Of a DNA stretch of 64,000 nt, positions 54,819 to 63,637 are shown piece by piece. The notes beneath the pieces are model-generated. The model saw nothing but the letters and a program-made list of their open reading frames with translations. It was not told where the DNA came from and did no database searches. The stretch's first letter is position 1, and each line of letters opens with the position of its first letter. The translations under genes and the position numbers were made by a program. Origin of the DNA: Mojavia pulchra JT2-VF2 (GTDB lineage Bacteria > Cyanobacteriota > Cyanobacteriia > Cyanobacteriales > Nostocaceae); the NCBI GenBank assembly GCA_019359325.1, contig JAHHHN010000006.1, forward strand, positions 62,001-126,000. Reading direction: 5' to 3'.

Positions 54819-55808
54819 TTAGCTTTCTTTAGAAAGTTGGCACAGTTCAATGACTTTAGTCTGAAATATTGACATATCAGAATATCCTTGCTTGAGATTC
54901 ACTTCTAACTCTAGTAGTAAAGGCAAGGTAGAGATGAGCTGCTGTACAGAAAGAGATTTGACTTCTTGCTGTAAAAAGTAAATACGTTTGGGGTTACCTA
55001 TCTCAGCAGAAGAAGCGATCGCTTGGGGATTGCGCTCACCACTTTCCATCATAATTTTTACCCATAACCAAGTACGAAATTGACCAATCAGTGTAGCAAC
55101 TATTCGTAAGCCAGGTTCAGAAGCATTCATGAGATCGCTCAAGATTGCTAAAGCTCTAGCTGTGTCTCCGATTCTAATTGCTGCTGCTAATTGTAAACTA
55201 TTCTGCGTAGTATTTCTTACTAGCTTAGTAACCGTCTCTACATTTAAGGGCTGGTTACTACTACTAGTATAAAGCCGTAATTTTTCTATTTCATTGTAGA
55301 GAAGGCGTGTATCGTTACCTACAGATTCCGCTAATAGTTCCGCAGCATTGGCAGTTAGTTTTACACCCGCGATTTCCGCAGCTTGCTGAACAGCTTGCAC
55401 CAGCAACTCCGTCTTCCAAGGCGGAATCAAAGGAAATTCACGGAACTCAGTGGCGAGCTGCTTCAAAATTTTCGTAGATTTTAAACGTTCGTCAGGCTTG
55501 TTACGACTGGTGAGCAATAAATATGAGCTTTCGGGAATTACTGGTAGGGTACGTACAAGTTCTGCTAACACATTCTCTGGGCAGTGCTGACAAAGGGTAG
55601 TATTGATCAGCCATACTAACCGTCCACCGGCTCCAAAGCTTGGTGTCATGGCTTCATTTAATCCCTGAATTACCGCATCAGGTTGATCTGGAAGCAAACA
55701 AGTGTAGTTAAAACTTGTCCATAGAGGATCGAGGACGCGATCGCGCAACACAGCAACCGCCTTTTCTATGGCAAAATCATCTTCACCCCAGTAAACATAG
55801 ATTGGCAT
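54819..55808 (-). CDS. holA: DNA polymerase III delta subunit
   Basis: A 329-residue clamp-loader subunit. It starts MPIYVYWGEDDFAIEKAV, shows RLVWLINTTLCQHCPEN, YLLLTSRNKPDERLKSTK and LAESVGNDTRLLYNEIEKL, and ends with a helical collar domain. The order and lengths match bacterial HolA. It helps load the beta clamp during replication. It is divergent from the 2H phosphoesterase-like gene. Confidence 0.95.
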   Translation of the reverse strand: MPIYVYWGEDDFAIEKAVAVLRDRVLDPLWTSFNYTCLLPDQPDAVIQGLNEAMTPSFGAGGRLVWLINTTLCQHCPENVLAELVRTLPVIPESSYLLLTSRNKPDERLKSTKILKQLATEFREFPLIPPWKTELLVQAVQQAAEIAGVKLTANAAELLAESVGNDTRLLYNEIEKLRLYTSSSNQPLNVETVTKLVRNTTQNSLQLAAAIRIGDTARALAILSDLMNASEPGLRIVATLIGQFRTWLWVKIMMESGERNPQAIASSAEIGNPKRIYFLQQEVKSLSVQQLISTLPLLLELEVNLKQGYSDMSIFQTKVIELCQLSKES

Positions 55809-55897
55809 CGAAAAACCTCAAAAAACCTCAAAACTACTTTGTTAATCAGGGTAACTTTGCCTAAAATCTATCAAGAGAGCGCGCGAGGCCAAGAAGA

Positions 55898-56695
55898 TTG
55901 GACGACAACTATCAAACTTACTTGAATCGGGTAGCACGAATGACGCTACCAGAAGCTTACAGATCCCAAGTCCAGCACATTCAGGAATCTGCTAAATTTC
56001 AGCCAGATTCCGGATATAGGCAAGCAGTACCATTTCCAGGCTATACGTTAATTACCCCGCCTGCGGTAGAGGCCTCAGAAAACTCTGCTTTCTATGCCCA
56101 GTTACAAGATTACCAACAGCAACTGTTAAAGTTGTCTGTGGACAGTGATTTGATTGTGCCTGTACCCTCTACTAGCTTCCATTTGACGTTAGCAGATTTG
56201 ATCTGGGACAGTGCTTACCGTGATGCTTGCGAGAAAAACCCTGAATTTGAGCAGCAGTTACGTTCTTGCTTGGCTGAAATTTTTCAAGAATATCAACAAT
56301 CTATCGCTAGTGAGAGCCAACCCATTTATTGGCAAGTGCTGGGACTGATTGTTATGCCAAGAGCTGTAGGCGTTTGTCTAGTACCTCAAGATGAACGTTG
56401 TTACGAGCAGATCATTAAGTTTCGTCGAACCATTTATCAAAATCCTCAGTTAATTGCCTTGGGCATCGAACAACACTATCATTTCACTGCCCATATCACA
56501 CTAGGCTATTTTGGGGAGATTTCCTCTGATTTAGACCGTACAAACTTCGGTACGATGCTATCTCAGTTGAATCAACAATGGCTTTTAAACTCACCAAAAT
56601 TTTTGATAGATCGTGTTGAACTACGAAAATTCGACGATATGACACACTATTATCGTCAATCAGACTGGCCAAGTTTAGTCATTAGTCATTTTTGA
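55898..56695 (+). CDS. DUF1868 / 2H phosphoesterase-like protein
   Basis: A 265-residue protein using TTG at 55898, with GAGG about nine bases upstream. It has two HxT-type motifs, SFHLTLADL near residue 92 and HFTAHITLGYF near 198, the hallmark of 2H phosphoesterases that act on cyclic phosphate or 2-prime,5-prime linkages. The spacing fits DUF1868 proteins of cyanobacteria. The substrate is unknown. It is divergent from holA. Confidence 0.8.
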   Translation: MDDNYQTYLNRVARMTLPEAYRSQVQHIQESAKFQPDSGYRQAVPFPGYTLITPPAVEASENSAFYAQLQDYQQQLLKLSVDSDLIVPVPSTSFHLTLADLIWDSAYRDACEKNPEFEQQLRSCLAEIFQEYQQSIASESQPIYWQVLGLIVMPRAVGVCLVPQDERCYEQIIKFRRTIYQNPQLIALGIEQHYHFTAHITLGYFGEISSDLDRTNFGTMLSQLNQQWLLNSPKFLIDRVELRKFDDMTHYYRQSDWPSLVISHF

Positions 56696-56861
56696 GTGTT
56701 GAGTGCTGAGTAATGAAGTGTTGAGTGCTGAGTATTTAGTAAAAAATTACCTAGTACTCAGCACTTTCTCAAGTCAAACCCCTATGTATTTCGTACATAA
56801 CGAATTGATCAAAATATTCACCCTTTTGCCTTCTGCCTTCTACTTACTTCAGCTTGAAAAC

Positions 56862-57641
56862 TTAAAATTCTTTATGTTGATACGCAAGGTAAATAGCTTC
56901 TAAAAACACATCAGACGCAACATCTGCGGGAATTTGTTCTAAGTTAATAATAATTTGAACCTGCTGAGATAACTTGAGGGAAAGCAAAGCTCTTGCCTTA
57001 GATGACATTGCACTACGTCGTTGTAAATATTCCCGAATTACAGCAAAGTCATCTGGTAATAATTTTGATAAATCAGAAGTTTGGATTAGCTGCTCATGAA
57101 ATAACTTTGCTTGTTCTGATATCGTAAAAGTCGCTGATGCTGTGGAGATTTGGTCTTGGATGACAATCGTACCAGCTGCTAAATCACCTAAGCGTTTTTC
57201 ATGGCGACTCAACATAATTAAAAAAGCCCCAATATACAAAAACTCATCAATGGGACGCAGTAAGCCACGTAAAGTTGCTTGTTGTAACCCAAGGGGTCTA
57301 CCATCATCTCGAACAACACGAATTTTAGCAAATCGTTTACCAGGGGTTTGCCCTTGCCATAAAGTTTCAAAAAATACAAAATAACCCGTGTAAATAGCAA
57401 AAGTAACAATAAAAGCGATCGCCAGCAACCACAAACCTAGAGCAGTGCCAAAAATCCTTGACCAAAAAGCTGTTAGCTGTATTGCCACAGTTCCCCAGAT
57501 AAGGAAAAATCCCACCAAAATTACAGCCAAAATATGATAATCAATAAGCAAAGCCCAGGCGCGATTACCAATTCCAGCGAGGGTGAATTCGAGTTCTACA
57601 CTTTCTGGCGTGCGAAATGTAACACGATTAAAAAGATGCAT
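56862..57641 (-). CDS. RDD family membrane protein
   Basis: A 259-residue protein with three to four membrane segments in the first 150 residues. The RDD pattern appears as NRAWALLIDYHILAV, GQTPGKRFAKIRVVRDDG and RLGDLAAGT. The cytoplasmic C-terminal tail is helical. ATG at 57641 is used; a TTG at 57650 would add three residues. It lies 19 bases after the upstream membrane gene, and RDD proteins often accompany SpoIIM, DUF58 and MoxR, as they do here. Confidence 0.9.
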   Translation of the reverse strand: MHLFNRVTFRTPESVELEFTLAGIGNRAWALLIDYHILAVILVGFFLIWGTVAIQLTAFWSRIFGTALGLWLLAIAFIVTFAIYTGYFVFFETLWQGQTPGKRFAKIRVVRDDGRPLGLQQATLRGLLRPIDEFLYIGAFLIMLSRHEKRLGDLAAGTIVIQDQISTASATFTISEQAKLFHEQLIQTSDLSKLLPDDFAVIREYLQRRSAMSSKARALLSLKLSQQVQIIINLEQIPADVASDVFLEAIYLAYQHKEF

Positions 57642-57659
57642 ATTAGTCAAATTTAGCGT

Positions 57660-58511
57660 TTAAATGTCGCGATCGCGTAACTTCAAGCCCAAGCCTTCAC
57701 GACGACTCCGCAAGTCATAGTAAATAACAGCTTTGACTGTTTGCCAAAATGGTAAAACAACTGCCCCACTAGCAAAACTTACAGCTAGGATTAACACGAA
57801 CGCCAGCAGACTAAAAACGCCATTGCCCTGTTGTGTTAAGGGCGCAAAAATTAACTGAATAATAGTGGTGATAATTTGAAGCCCAATTTGTACAGGTATT
57901 GTAATTAAAAAAGCTACAAATCCGATCAAAAGAATTCGCCAGACGTAACCCTGAGTTAACTCCCAGCTACGACTAATAGTTGAGGTTCCATCAACATTAT
58001 CTTCAATTGCAAGCGGCACATCTACTAAATAAAATCTTGTTAACAACCAGCAAATTGCCACAAGTGCAGCAACGCCTACTACAAAAGCTACTAAAAAAAC
58101 CAGGATAGAAGCAGCTGCACTCGCTTGACCTATCCCTCCAACCAACGCCGCGGCTAAAACGCCCAACAGCACGAATACAAAACCAACACCGAAAATAATT
58201 CCCATACTGGCAATCAACATTAACACCGTTGTTAATAAAAACTGCCACAATCGAGAATTGACAAAACCTTCTCCAGCAGCAATACTTTCGGGTTGCTCAA
58301 CCAAATCGCCAAAAGCCAAGCGAGAAATTAATGCTGAAAGGGCAGAAAACTTCGCCCAGCCATAAATTGGAACAAGTATCCACACATAAGCCTTAAGAGC
58401 AAGTAAAAAATACTCTTTCAGATGAGAACGATACAACCGCATTCCTGCACTCACAACATTTCCCACACTTAGGGGTTGCATGGGACTGGAAGAACCAATA
58501 TTGCCAGACAT
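57660..58511 (-). CDS. Multi-pass membrane protein of the MoxR-associated locus
   Basis: A 283-residue protein with about six membrane segments, starting MSGNIGSSSPMQPLSVGNVV. It resembles the membrane domain seen with glycerophosphodiester phosphodiesterases and other DUF-type proteins: an N-terminal amphipathic segment, then helices with Gly/Ala/Val-rich packing, a SRSWELTQG segment near 190, and TVKAVIYYDLRSRREGL at the end. No catalytic motif is visible. It is directly upstream of the RDD gene on the same strand, so the two probably work together. Confidence 0.75.
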   Translation of the reverse strand: MSGNIGSSSPMQPLSVGNVVSAGMRLYRSHLKEYFLLALKAYVWILVPIYGWAKFSALSALISRLAFGDLVEQPESIAAGEGFVNSRLWQFLLTTVLMLIASMGIIFGVGFVFVLLGVLAAALVGGIGQASAAASILVFLVAFVVGVAALVAICWLLTRFYLVDVPLAIEDNVDGTSTISRSWELTQGYVWRILLIGFVAFLITIPVQIGLQIITTIIQLIFAPLTQQGNGVFSLLAFVLILAVSFASGAVVLPFWQTVKAVIYYDLRSRREGLGLKLRDRDI

Positions 58512-58591
58512 GAGGACAAATTTTCCTAGATAGTACAGAGATGAATTTGAGGCTATCTTAAAGTACGTTAAACCAAATATTCTTAAAATTT

Positions 58592-59563
58592 ATGAATATT
58601 CAACGTTGGATTGCAAGACGAGAACCAAATTGGCAGCGTTTGGATTACCTTTTAAGACAAGTAGAAACAAAAGGGCTAAAGTCACTGCGGGCACTTGAAA
58701 TCTGTGAATTAGCGAGTTTATATCGTTCCGTGGCGGCAGATTTGGCACGCGCCCGTACTCAAAAAGTCGGTAATACTTTAATACAAAGTTTACAATCATT
58801 AACCACTCGCGCTTATACGCAGATTTATCAAGGTTCACGTCGCCAAGAATGGCAAGCTGCGATGGAATTCTACAGATGGGGGTTCCCATCTGTAGTGCAG
58901 CAAACATTTCCATACATCGCTACTGCTACCGCCTTGTTTCTACTGGGGGCGGTAGTTGCTTGGTGGTATGCTTGGCAAGACCCAACCTTTATGTCGTTAC
59001 TAGTACCTGAAAGCTTAATTTCCCAAGTGCGAGATGAGCGCAAATTATGGATGGGGTCGATTGTGGGGATTGAACCCATAGCATCCAGCAATATTATGAT
59101 CAATAACTTGTCAGTTTCCTTTGGGGCTGTGGCTGGTGGGATGACAGCCGGAATATACACAGCCTTTTTGATGGTATTTAATGGCTTATTAATTGGTGCT
59201 ATTGGTACTTTAGTTGGTCAAAATCAACTTGCTTATCCCTTTTGGGCATTTGTATTTCCTCATGGTTCCCTAGAATTACCCGCCATCTTTTTAGCTGGGG
59301 GTGCGGGATTATTACTAGCAAAAGCAATTTTATTTCCTGGTATATATCGTCGTCGTGATGCACTGAAATTTTACGGTTCGCAAGCGGTGCAGTTAGTATT
59401 TGGAATTGTACCTCTGTTGATGATCGCTGGCGCTATCGAAGGCTTTTTATCTCCTAATCCCAACGTGCCTAATCCTTTAAAATATCTCGCTGGGCTGGGA
59501 TTATTTGTGCTTCTGGTAAAGTACTGTAGCCGCAAGCGGCTTTATGCAAATTCTCAAAAATAA
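58592..59563 (+). CDS. SpoIIM-family (stage II sporulation M-like) membrane protein
   Basis: A 323-residue protein with a soluble N-terminal helical region (1-100) beginning MNIQRWIARREPNWQRLDYLL, then five to six membrane segments. The motif set NIMINNLSVSFGAVAGGMTAG, NGLLIGAIGTLVG and FPHGSLELPAIFLAGGAGLLL, given here as separate motifs INNLSVSFGA, NGLLIGAI and HGSLELPAI, matches SpoIIM/DUF95 proteins. In non-sporulating bacteria they occur in MoxR-DUF58 loci of unknown envelope function. It is divergent from the 57660 gene. Confidence 0.9.
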   Translation: MNIQRWIARREPNWQRLDYLLRQVETKGLKSLRALEICELASLYRSVAADLARARTQKVGNTLIQSLQSLTTRAYTQIYQGSRRQEWQAAMEFYRWGFPSVVQQTFPYIATATALFLLGAVVAWWYAWQDPTFMSLLVPESLISQVRDERKLWMGSIVGIEPIASSNIMINNLSVSFGAVAGGMTAGIYTAFLMVFNGLLIGAIGTLVGQNQLAYPFWAFVFPHGSLELPAIFLAGGAGLLLAKAILFPGIYRRRDALKFYGSQAVQLVFGIVPLLMIAGAIEGFLSPNPNVPNPLKYLAGLGLFVLLVKYCSRKRLYANSQK

Positions 59564-59723
59564 AGCAACAGATAATGATTGTCGTTTCGCTCAAATGTAA
59601 AATTAAAAATTTTAAAATAATTAAATACTTTTAACTTTTACATTTTGGAATTGCATGATTTTTGAATGTAGAACTTATTTAATATAAAATATGAGCAGTC
59701 CAGAGCATTCCATAATGCAACTT

Positions 59724-59830
59724 ATACCAAGTTGCGTTCTGTTGTAGTAATCTTTCGTTAGGGGAGGTTGCTTCGCTCCACTTTGTTTCGCTCGCAATGA
59801 CAGTTGCTACTTTTGATTGCAACTTGGTAT
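59724..59830. mobile_element. MITE-like element with 12-bp terminal inverted repeats
   Basis: ATACCAAGTTGC at 59724-59735 is the exact reverse complement of GCAACTTGGTAT at 59819-59830. The 107-base unit has a GAGGTTGCTTCGCTCCAC-type interior with CGCTCGCAATGACAG, a sequence type repeated in cyanobacterial genomes. Its size and clean ends suggest a miniature inverted-repeat element. No related transposase is in the window. Confidence 0.6.
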
Positions 59831-60144
59831 TAGCTTATTTAAATAGATAGAATTACTTAAACCTAAAAGCCCTTGTAAATACTGATGCATAGTGGCGGTA
59901 ATAAATATCCGGTTGAAAAAGGTTGATAAATTTCTGTAATAAGCTTTTTCTCTTCTATAGGGAGTTGGTTTTATAAAAAAACCGTACTCTAAAAAACAAT
60001 ATTTTGTTGTTTAGGTAGTAATACTACTTAGATTTAAGGGAAAATACTACTTAATAAATGGAATTGCAAATTATTAATAAAGTTTTGATAATATAGTGGA
60101 CAAATTCATAAAATTTTAAATATTAATTAATTAGCACTGTAAAC

Positions 60145-60164
60145 ACTTTATGTCTTCATAAAGT
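60145..60164 (+). promoter_or_regulatory. Leader hairpin upstream of the DUF4114 gene
   Basis: ACTTTATG-TCTT-CATAAAGT forms a perfect eight-base stem with a four-base loop, ending eleven bases before the start codon. No Shine-Dalgarno sequence is evident near the ATG. The position suggests a translational or mRNA-stability element. Confidence 0.45.
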
Positions 60165-60175
60165 CATAGCTAATT

Positions 60176-61009
60176 ATGAGAAATCAACTGTTTATTTCTT
60201 TACTTGCTGCTACTTTGGGAACTAGCATTTTCTGTGCAAATGCTCCTGCTAGAGCGTATGAGATAAAAAGCAGAGACCAGGCTCCTGATGAATTCAAAAG
60301 TATTCTTCAAGACTTTAGAGCTTTCGTCGGTGAAGAAGCTCATACTTTATCACCTGAAACTATTAATGCTAAAAAGGTAGATCTTTCTCAGTTGCAACTT
60401 AAATTTGCTCATGAAGTAAAAGTCTTCTTTATTGGCGAAACGGCTGGAGGTTACCGCAACCGCTTAGATTTCAAAGCTGTTGAAGGTTCTACAGTGACAA
60501 CAGGCAAAATCTTTGGCGATACTTCTTGTAACGCTGGAGATGCAAAATTTGCTAATTTTAGTAAATTTTGCTCTAATCCTAATAAACCGTTAGCAAATAA
60601 AGTTGCACCCAACAGACCTTTGAACGTGGGTGACTGGGTGAATTTAGGCTCGATGAGCGCTGGTACAAAATTGGACTTTTTGCTGCACTCAAATGATATA
60701 AACGGAGGCATCTACGGAACAGATGTCAACGGGAACAAGGCAAAGGGTATCTGGAGTTTGAATACAGCTTTGAACCCAGATGGTATGCAGCACGCCATAT
60801 CCTATCTCTATAAGGACTACTTAATACTCGGTTTTGAAGACTGGTGGGGAGGTGGCGACAAAGATTATAACGATACAGTTTTCGCCATTGATATTGGTAA
60901 AGAAAACGCTAGTGTTGTTAAGCCTGTACCAGAACCTTCCGCAACTATGGCACTATTTGCTATTGTTGGACTTGGCTTTTTAACAACTCGTCGTCGTCGT
61001 GCTGCTTAG
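60176..61009 (+). CDS. Exported DUF4114 protein with PEP-CTERM anchor
   Basis: A 277-residue protein. The signal peptide is at 1-28 (LFISLLAATLGTSIFCANAPARA). The central part ends in a DUF4114 motif, LILGFEDWWGGGDKDYNDTVFAID. The C-terminus is a PEP-CTERM sorting tail: VPEPSATMALF, a hydrophobic helix and RRRR. Such proteins are exported, cut and anchored by exosortase and often take part in extracellular matrix or sheath. It is unrelated to and inserted among MoxR-locus genes. Two cysteines in the middle may form a disulfide. Confidence 0.9.
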   Translation: MRNQLFISLLAATLGTSIFCANAPARAYEIKSRDQAPDEFKSILQDFRAFVGEEAHTLSPETINAKKVDLSQLQLKFAHEVKVFFIGETAGGYRNRLDFKAVEGSTVTTGKIFGDTSCNAGDAKFANFSKFCSNPNKPLANKVAPNRPLNVGDWVNLGSMSAGTKLDFLLHSNDINGGIYGTDVNGNKAKGIWSLNTALNPDGMQHAISYLYKDYLILGFEDWWGGGDKDYNDTVFAIDIGKENASVVKPVPEPSATMALFAIVGLGFLTTRRRRAA

Positions 61010-61013
61010 GTTG

Positions 61014-62339
61014 TTAAAGTTGATTCCGCGCCTTAAGTTGCAAATATCGTTCAACCAACTGATCTGTGATTTGATTGGCTGGTGCATCAAGTACTAACAC
61101 ACCTTTTTGTTTCAACTGGGCAAAGGCAACTTGTCGCTGTGCTAATAAATCTAAAGCAACTGCACGGACATAACCATCTGTAACATTTTCAGTGAAGGTG
61201 TGTGCTAGATGATCCACTTTAGGATCTCGAAGAGTAACACAAAATGGTAGATATCGGGGTGCTAGGCGGGAAAGGGCAGCGAGGAGTTCAGTAGAAGCAG
61301 TGATATCAACTAAGTCAGTAATTAATACTACCAATGCCCGACGAGTTTGTCGCTGCACAATGTTGGTGACTGCGCCTAAATAGTCAGATTCCAGCAAAAC
61401 TGGTTGTATCGGAGTCAGGCGCTCAATTAGCTGACTCAGATAATTTTGACCACGTTCAGGAGGAATCCACGTATGCATTTGGCGGTCAAATACACCTACA
61501 CCTACGCGATCGCCTCGTTGTAAACCCGCTAAAGCTAAAGACAAAGTAGCATTCAAACCCCAGTCAAATCGCTGTAAACCCTGCACTTTTGCTGTCATCA
61601 ATCGCCCGCGATCTAGCAAAATTAGCAGAGTTTGCTCCTGTTCTGGTTCTAAAACCCTTACCAATGGCGTTGTATTACCATAGGGCCCTACACGACGGGC
61701 CGTAGCTTTCCAGTCAATTAACCGCAAATCGTCACCGTTGCGATAGTTACGCAGTTCGGCAAACTCCGTACCAATACCAAGTTGGCGAAATTGACGGATT
61801 GATCCAGATGATTGCAGTGTGAGACGAATTGAAAGCGATCGCAACCCGACTAAATCTGGATAAACTTTTACCCGTAGCTTTTGCGGAATTTTCCAATCAT
61901 CCCAAGCTAATCCCCACATTCCCAGTTGTCGTACTTGAATATTTCCCCAAGCAAACTCTCCCCGTTGTGTTGGCTGGACGGTATATGTTAATTCTTGGGT
62001 GCTGTTTTTTGCAATATTAGTGCTGAGTGTGGGTACAGAAACATCAAATCCTGTTGGGTAGTAGTCGGGGATTTGAATTACAGCATCAGCATTACCCGAT
62101 TTTACTGTTAGCACAACCGAGTTATCTCGACCGATAGATAATCGTGATGGAAATTCGCGGGTAACTTGAACGCGATCGCGTCGTACCCTAACACCATCTA
62201 CAACCATTAATCCTAAGACTACGACATCAAATAATAGTGTGAGGGCGATGCTGAGAGAAATGCCGAAAAAGATGGCTAAGATCGGGGCGATCGCAATTCC
62301 TAAAACTAATAATAAATAAACTCTATTTCCAGGAACCAT
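61014..62339 (-). CDS. DUF58 domain protein (MoxR-associated)
   Basis: A 441-residue protein with two N-terminal membrane helices and the DUF58 signature TEFAELRNYRNGDDLRLIDW followed by KATAR near 205-230. A von Willebrand-like fold follows, with TLLILLDRGRLM in place of a MIDAS. DUF58 proteins are partners of MoxR ATPases, possibly chaperoning envelope complexes. It lies near the MoxR gene on the same strand, separated by two small genes. Confidence 0.92.
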   Translation of the reverse strand: MVPGNRVYLLLVLGIAIAPILAIFFGISLSIALTLLFDVVVLGLMVVDGVRVRRDRVQVTREFPSRLSIGRDNSVVLTVKSGNADAVIQIPDYYPTGFDVSVPTLSTNIAKNSTQELTYTVQPTQRGEFAWGNIQVRQLGMWGLAWDDWKIPQKLRVKVYPDLVGLRSLSIRLTLQSSGSIRQFRQLGIGTEFAELRNYRNGDDLRLIDWKATARRVGPYGNTTPLVRVLEPEQEQTLLILLDRGRLMTAKVQGLQRFDWGLNATLSLALAGLQRGDRVGVGVFDRQMHTWIPPERGQNYLSQLIERLTPIQPVLLESDYLGAVTNIVQRQTRRALVVLITDLVDITASTELLAALSRLAPRYLPFCVTLRDPKVDHLAHTFTENVTDGYVRAVALDLLAQRQVAFAQLKQKGVLVLDAPANQITDQLVERYLQLKARNQL

Positions 62340-62388
62340 TATTTAAATTGAAAAAGATTATTTTTTGATTATAAATATTAAAAACTAA

Positions 62389-62988
62389 TCAAGTGTTCAA
62401 TCGTTCATACCCACCAAATAATAGTAGCCAACCTGCTACAACTACCCAGTGTATTGCAACTGGAGTCCACAAAGAACCACTTTGTAAATAAGCACTAGTA
62501 CAAATAATCCCTAAAAATCCTGCTAGTAATAAAAAAAATGGATTCATAAATGTCGGGAATCCAGCAGGGTATGCTGTTAAGGCATTAAGAGGATGGTAAA
62601 TAATAAAAATTGCTAAACTTATACATCCCCACAACCCTTTTTTAATTGGTGAAACATTTTCTGTTACATGAGGCAATAGTAAAACTCGAAAAAAAATCTC
62701 CTCTGTGATTGCAGGTGTAAATAAGCAAATCGCTATGAGCTTGATTATTTCTGCTAAATTTAAATGGACAAAACCAAATTTAAGGAAATTGAAATATAAA
62801 CCAATGGGTACGGAAATTATTGTAAAACTTAATAATAATATTATTGAAGTCAAGCAAGAACGAGTATTAGGGATTATTGAAATTGCTGCTTTCAGACGAT
62901 ATATTATCTTTAAGTTTAATAAACTATTCAGTTGGTGTCGCATTTGGCTTGGAATTAACTTCAGTATTTGATTCATTTGGACTAACAT
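62389..62988 (-). CDS. CPBP family intramembrane metalloprotease
   Basis: A 199-residue multi-pass protein with the CPBP/CAAX motif EEIFFRVLLLP near 95-105, YHPLNAL near 132 and HWVVVAGWL near 178, which hold the glutamate and histidine zinc/catalytic residues. Start choice is uncertain: ATG at 62988, 62976 or 62943 are all in frame, and the first two overlap the neighbour by 53-65 bases. Bacterial members process peptides or confer self-immunity. No bacteriocin gene was seen. Confidence 0.85.
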   Translation of the reverse strand: MLVQMNQILKLIPSQMRHQLNSLLNLKIIYRLKAAISIIPNTRSCLTSIILLLSFTIISVPIGLYFNFLKFGFVHLNLAEIIKLIAICLFTPAITEEIFFRVLLLPHVTENVSPIKKGLWGCISLAIFIIYHPLNALTAYPAGFPTFMNPFFLLLAGFLGIICTSAYLQSGSLWTPVAIHWVVVAGWLLLFGGYERLNT

Positions 62989-63601
62989 TTAAATTTGAGC
63001 TAGGGCTAACGAGAGGTGATTCTTGACCCGCACGTATGATTACTTTTTCATATTCCCTAACAACCTCTTGAAATTCAGCAGGTTCAGTGACGCTATACTT
63101 AAGCCTAATTAGCAAAGCTCGTCCATCGGCTGCTAAACTTTGGTGAAAAGTAGACCAGCGCTCTACTGGAATTACAGCCCGAATAGAAACTAAACTAGCA
63201 GCAAGACCTCCCAAAAAAGCTCTAATTTTAATATCATCTATTACAGAAACTATTAAGGTTGTAATTAAAGTACCGAAAAGTATAATTAGATTCCAATACC
63301 AATTTAAATTACTGGAAGATTCATATTTACCAATAAGATTTTTACAAATATCACTTTTCAACTGTTCTAAAGTTTCTTTATTTACAGGGTAATTACTCCC
63401 TAAAAAAGGTAATGGCGATGGCGATGGTGATAGTGAAGGTGATGGCGCTGGTAATGGTGAAGCAATACATTGGACTACAGCTTGATTTTGAGCAGTTTTT
63501 TGTCTCCCAACTAAAAAAACTGCCGAGATAACCAAAATACTCAGAATGCCTCCAGAAAGCAAAACTAAATAACGCCGATTTTGGGATTTTTCTTGATTCA
63601 T
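62924..63601 (-). CDS. Hypothetical membrane protein of the MoxR locus
   Basis: A 225-residue protein with a short basic N-terminus, a membrane segment (YLVLLSGGILSILVISAVFLV), a Pro/Ser tract (PAPSPSLSPSPSPLPF) and two further hydrophobic stretches in the middle (LIILFGTLITTLIVSVI). The C-terminal part ends with a Ser/Asn/Pro-rich tail. I recognise no family. It overlaps the CPBP gene start and is transcribed with it, just downstream of MoxR. Confidence 0.65.
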   Translation of the reverse strand: MNQEKSQNRRYLVLLSGGILSILVISAVFLVGRQKTAQNQAVVQCIASPLPAPSPSLSPSPSPLPFLGSNYPVNKETLEQLKSDICKNLIGKYESSSNLNWYWNLIILFGTLITTLIVSVIDDIKIRAFLGGLAASLVSIRAVIPVERWSTFHQSLAADGRALLIRLKYSVTEPAEFQEVVREYEKVIIRAGQESPLVSPSSNLNVSPNESNTEVNSKPNATPTE

Positions 63602-63637
63602 CAGACCCTCATCTATTTATTTACTCATCCTTATTCT

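Larger units (their letters stand above)
59564..60175. other. Long AT-rich intergenic region
   Basis: About 610 bases without a gene. Contains an inverted-repeat-bounded element (59724-59830) and a leader hairpin (60145-60164) before the DUF4114 gene. No tRNA or open frame of note was found. Confidence 0.5.
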
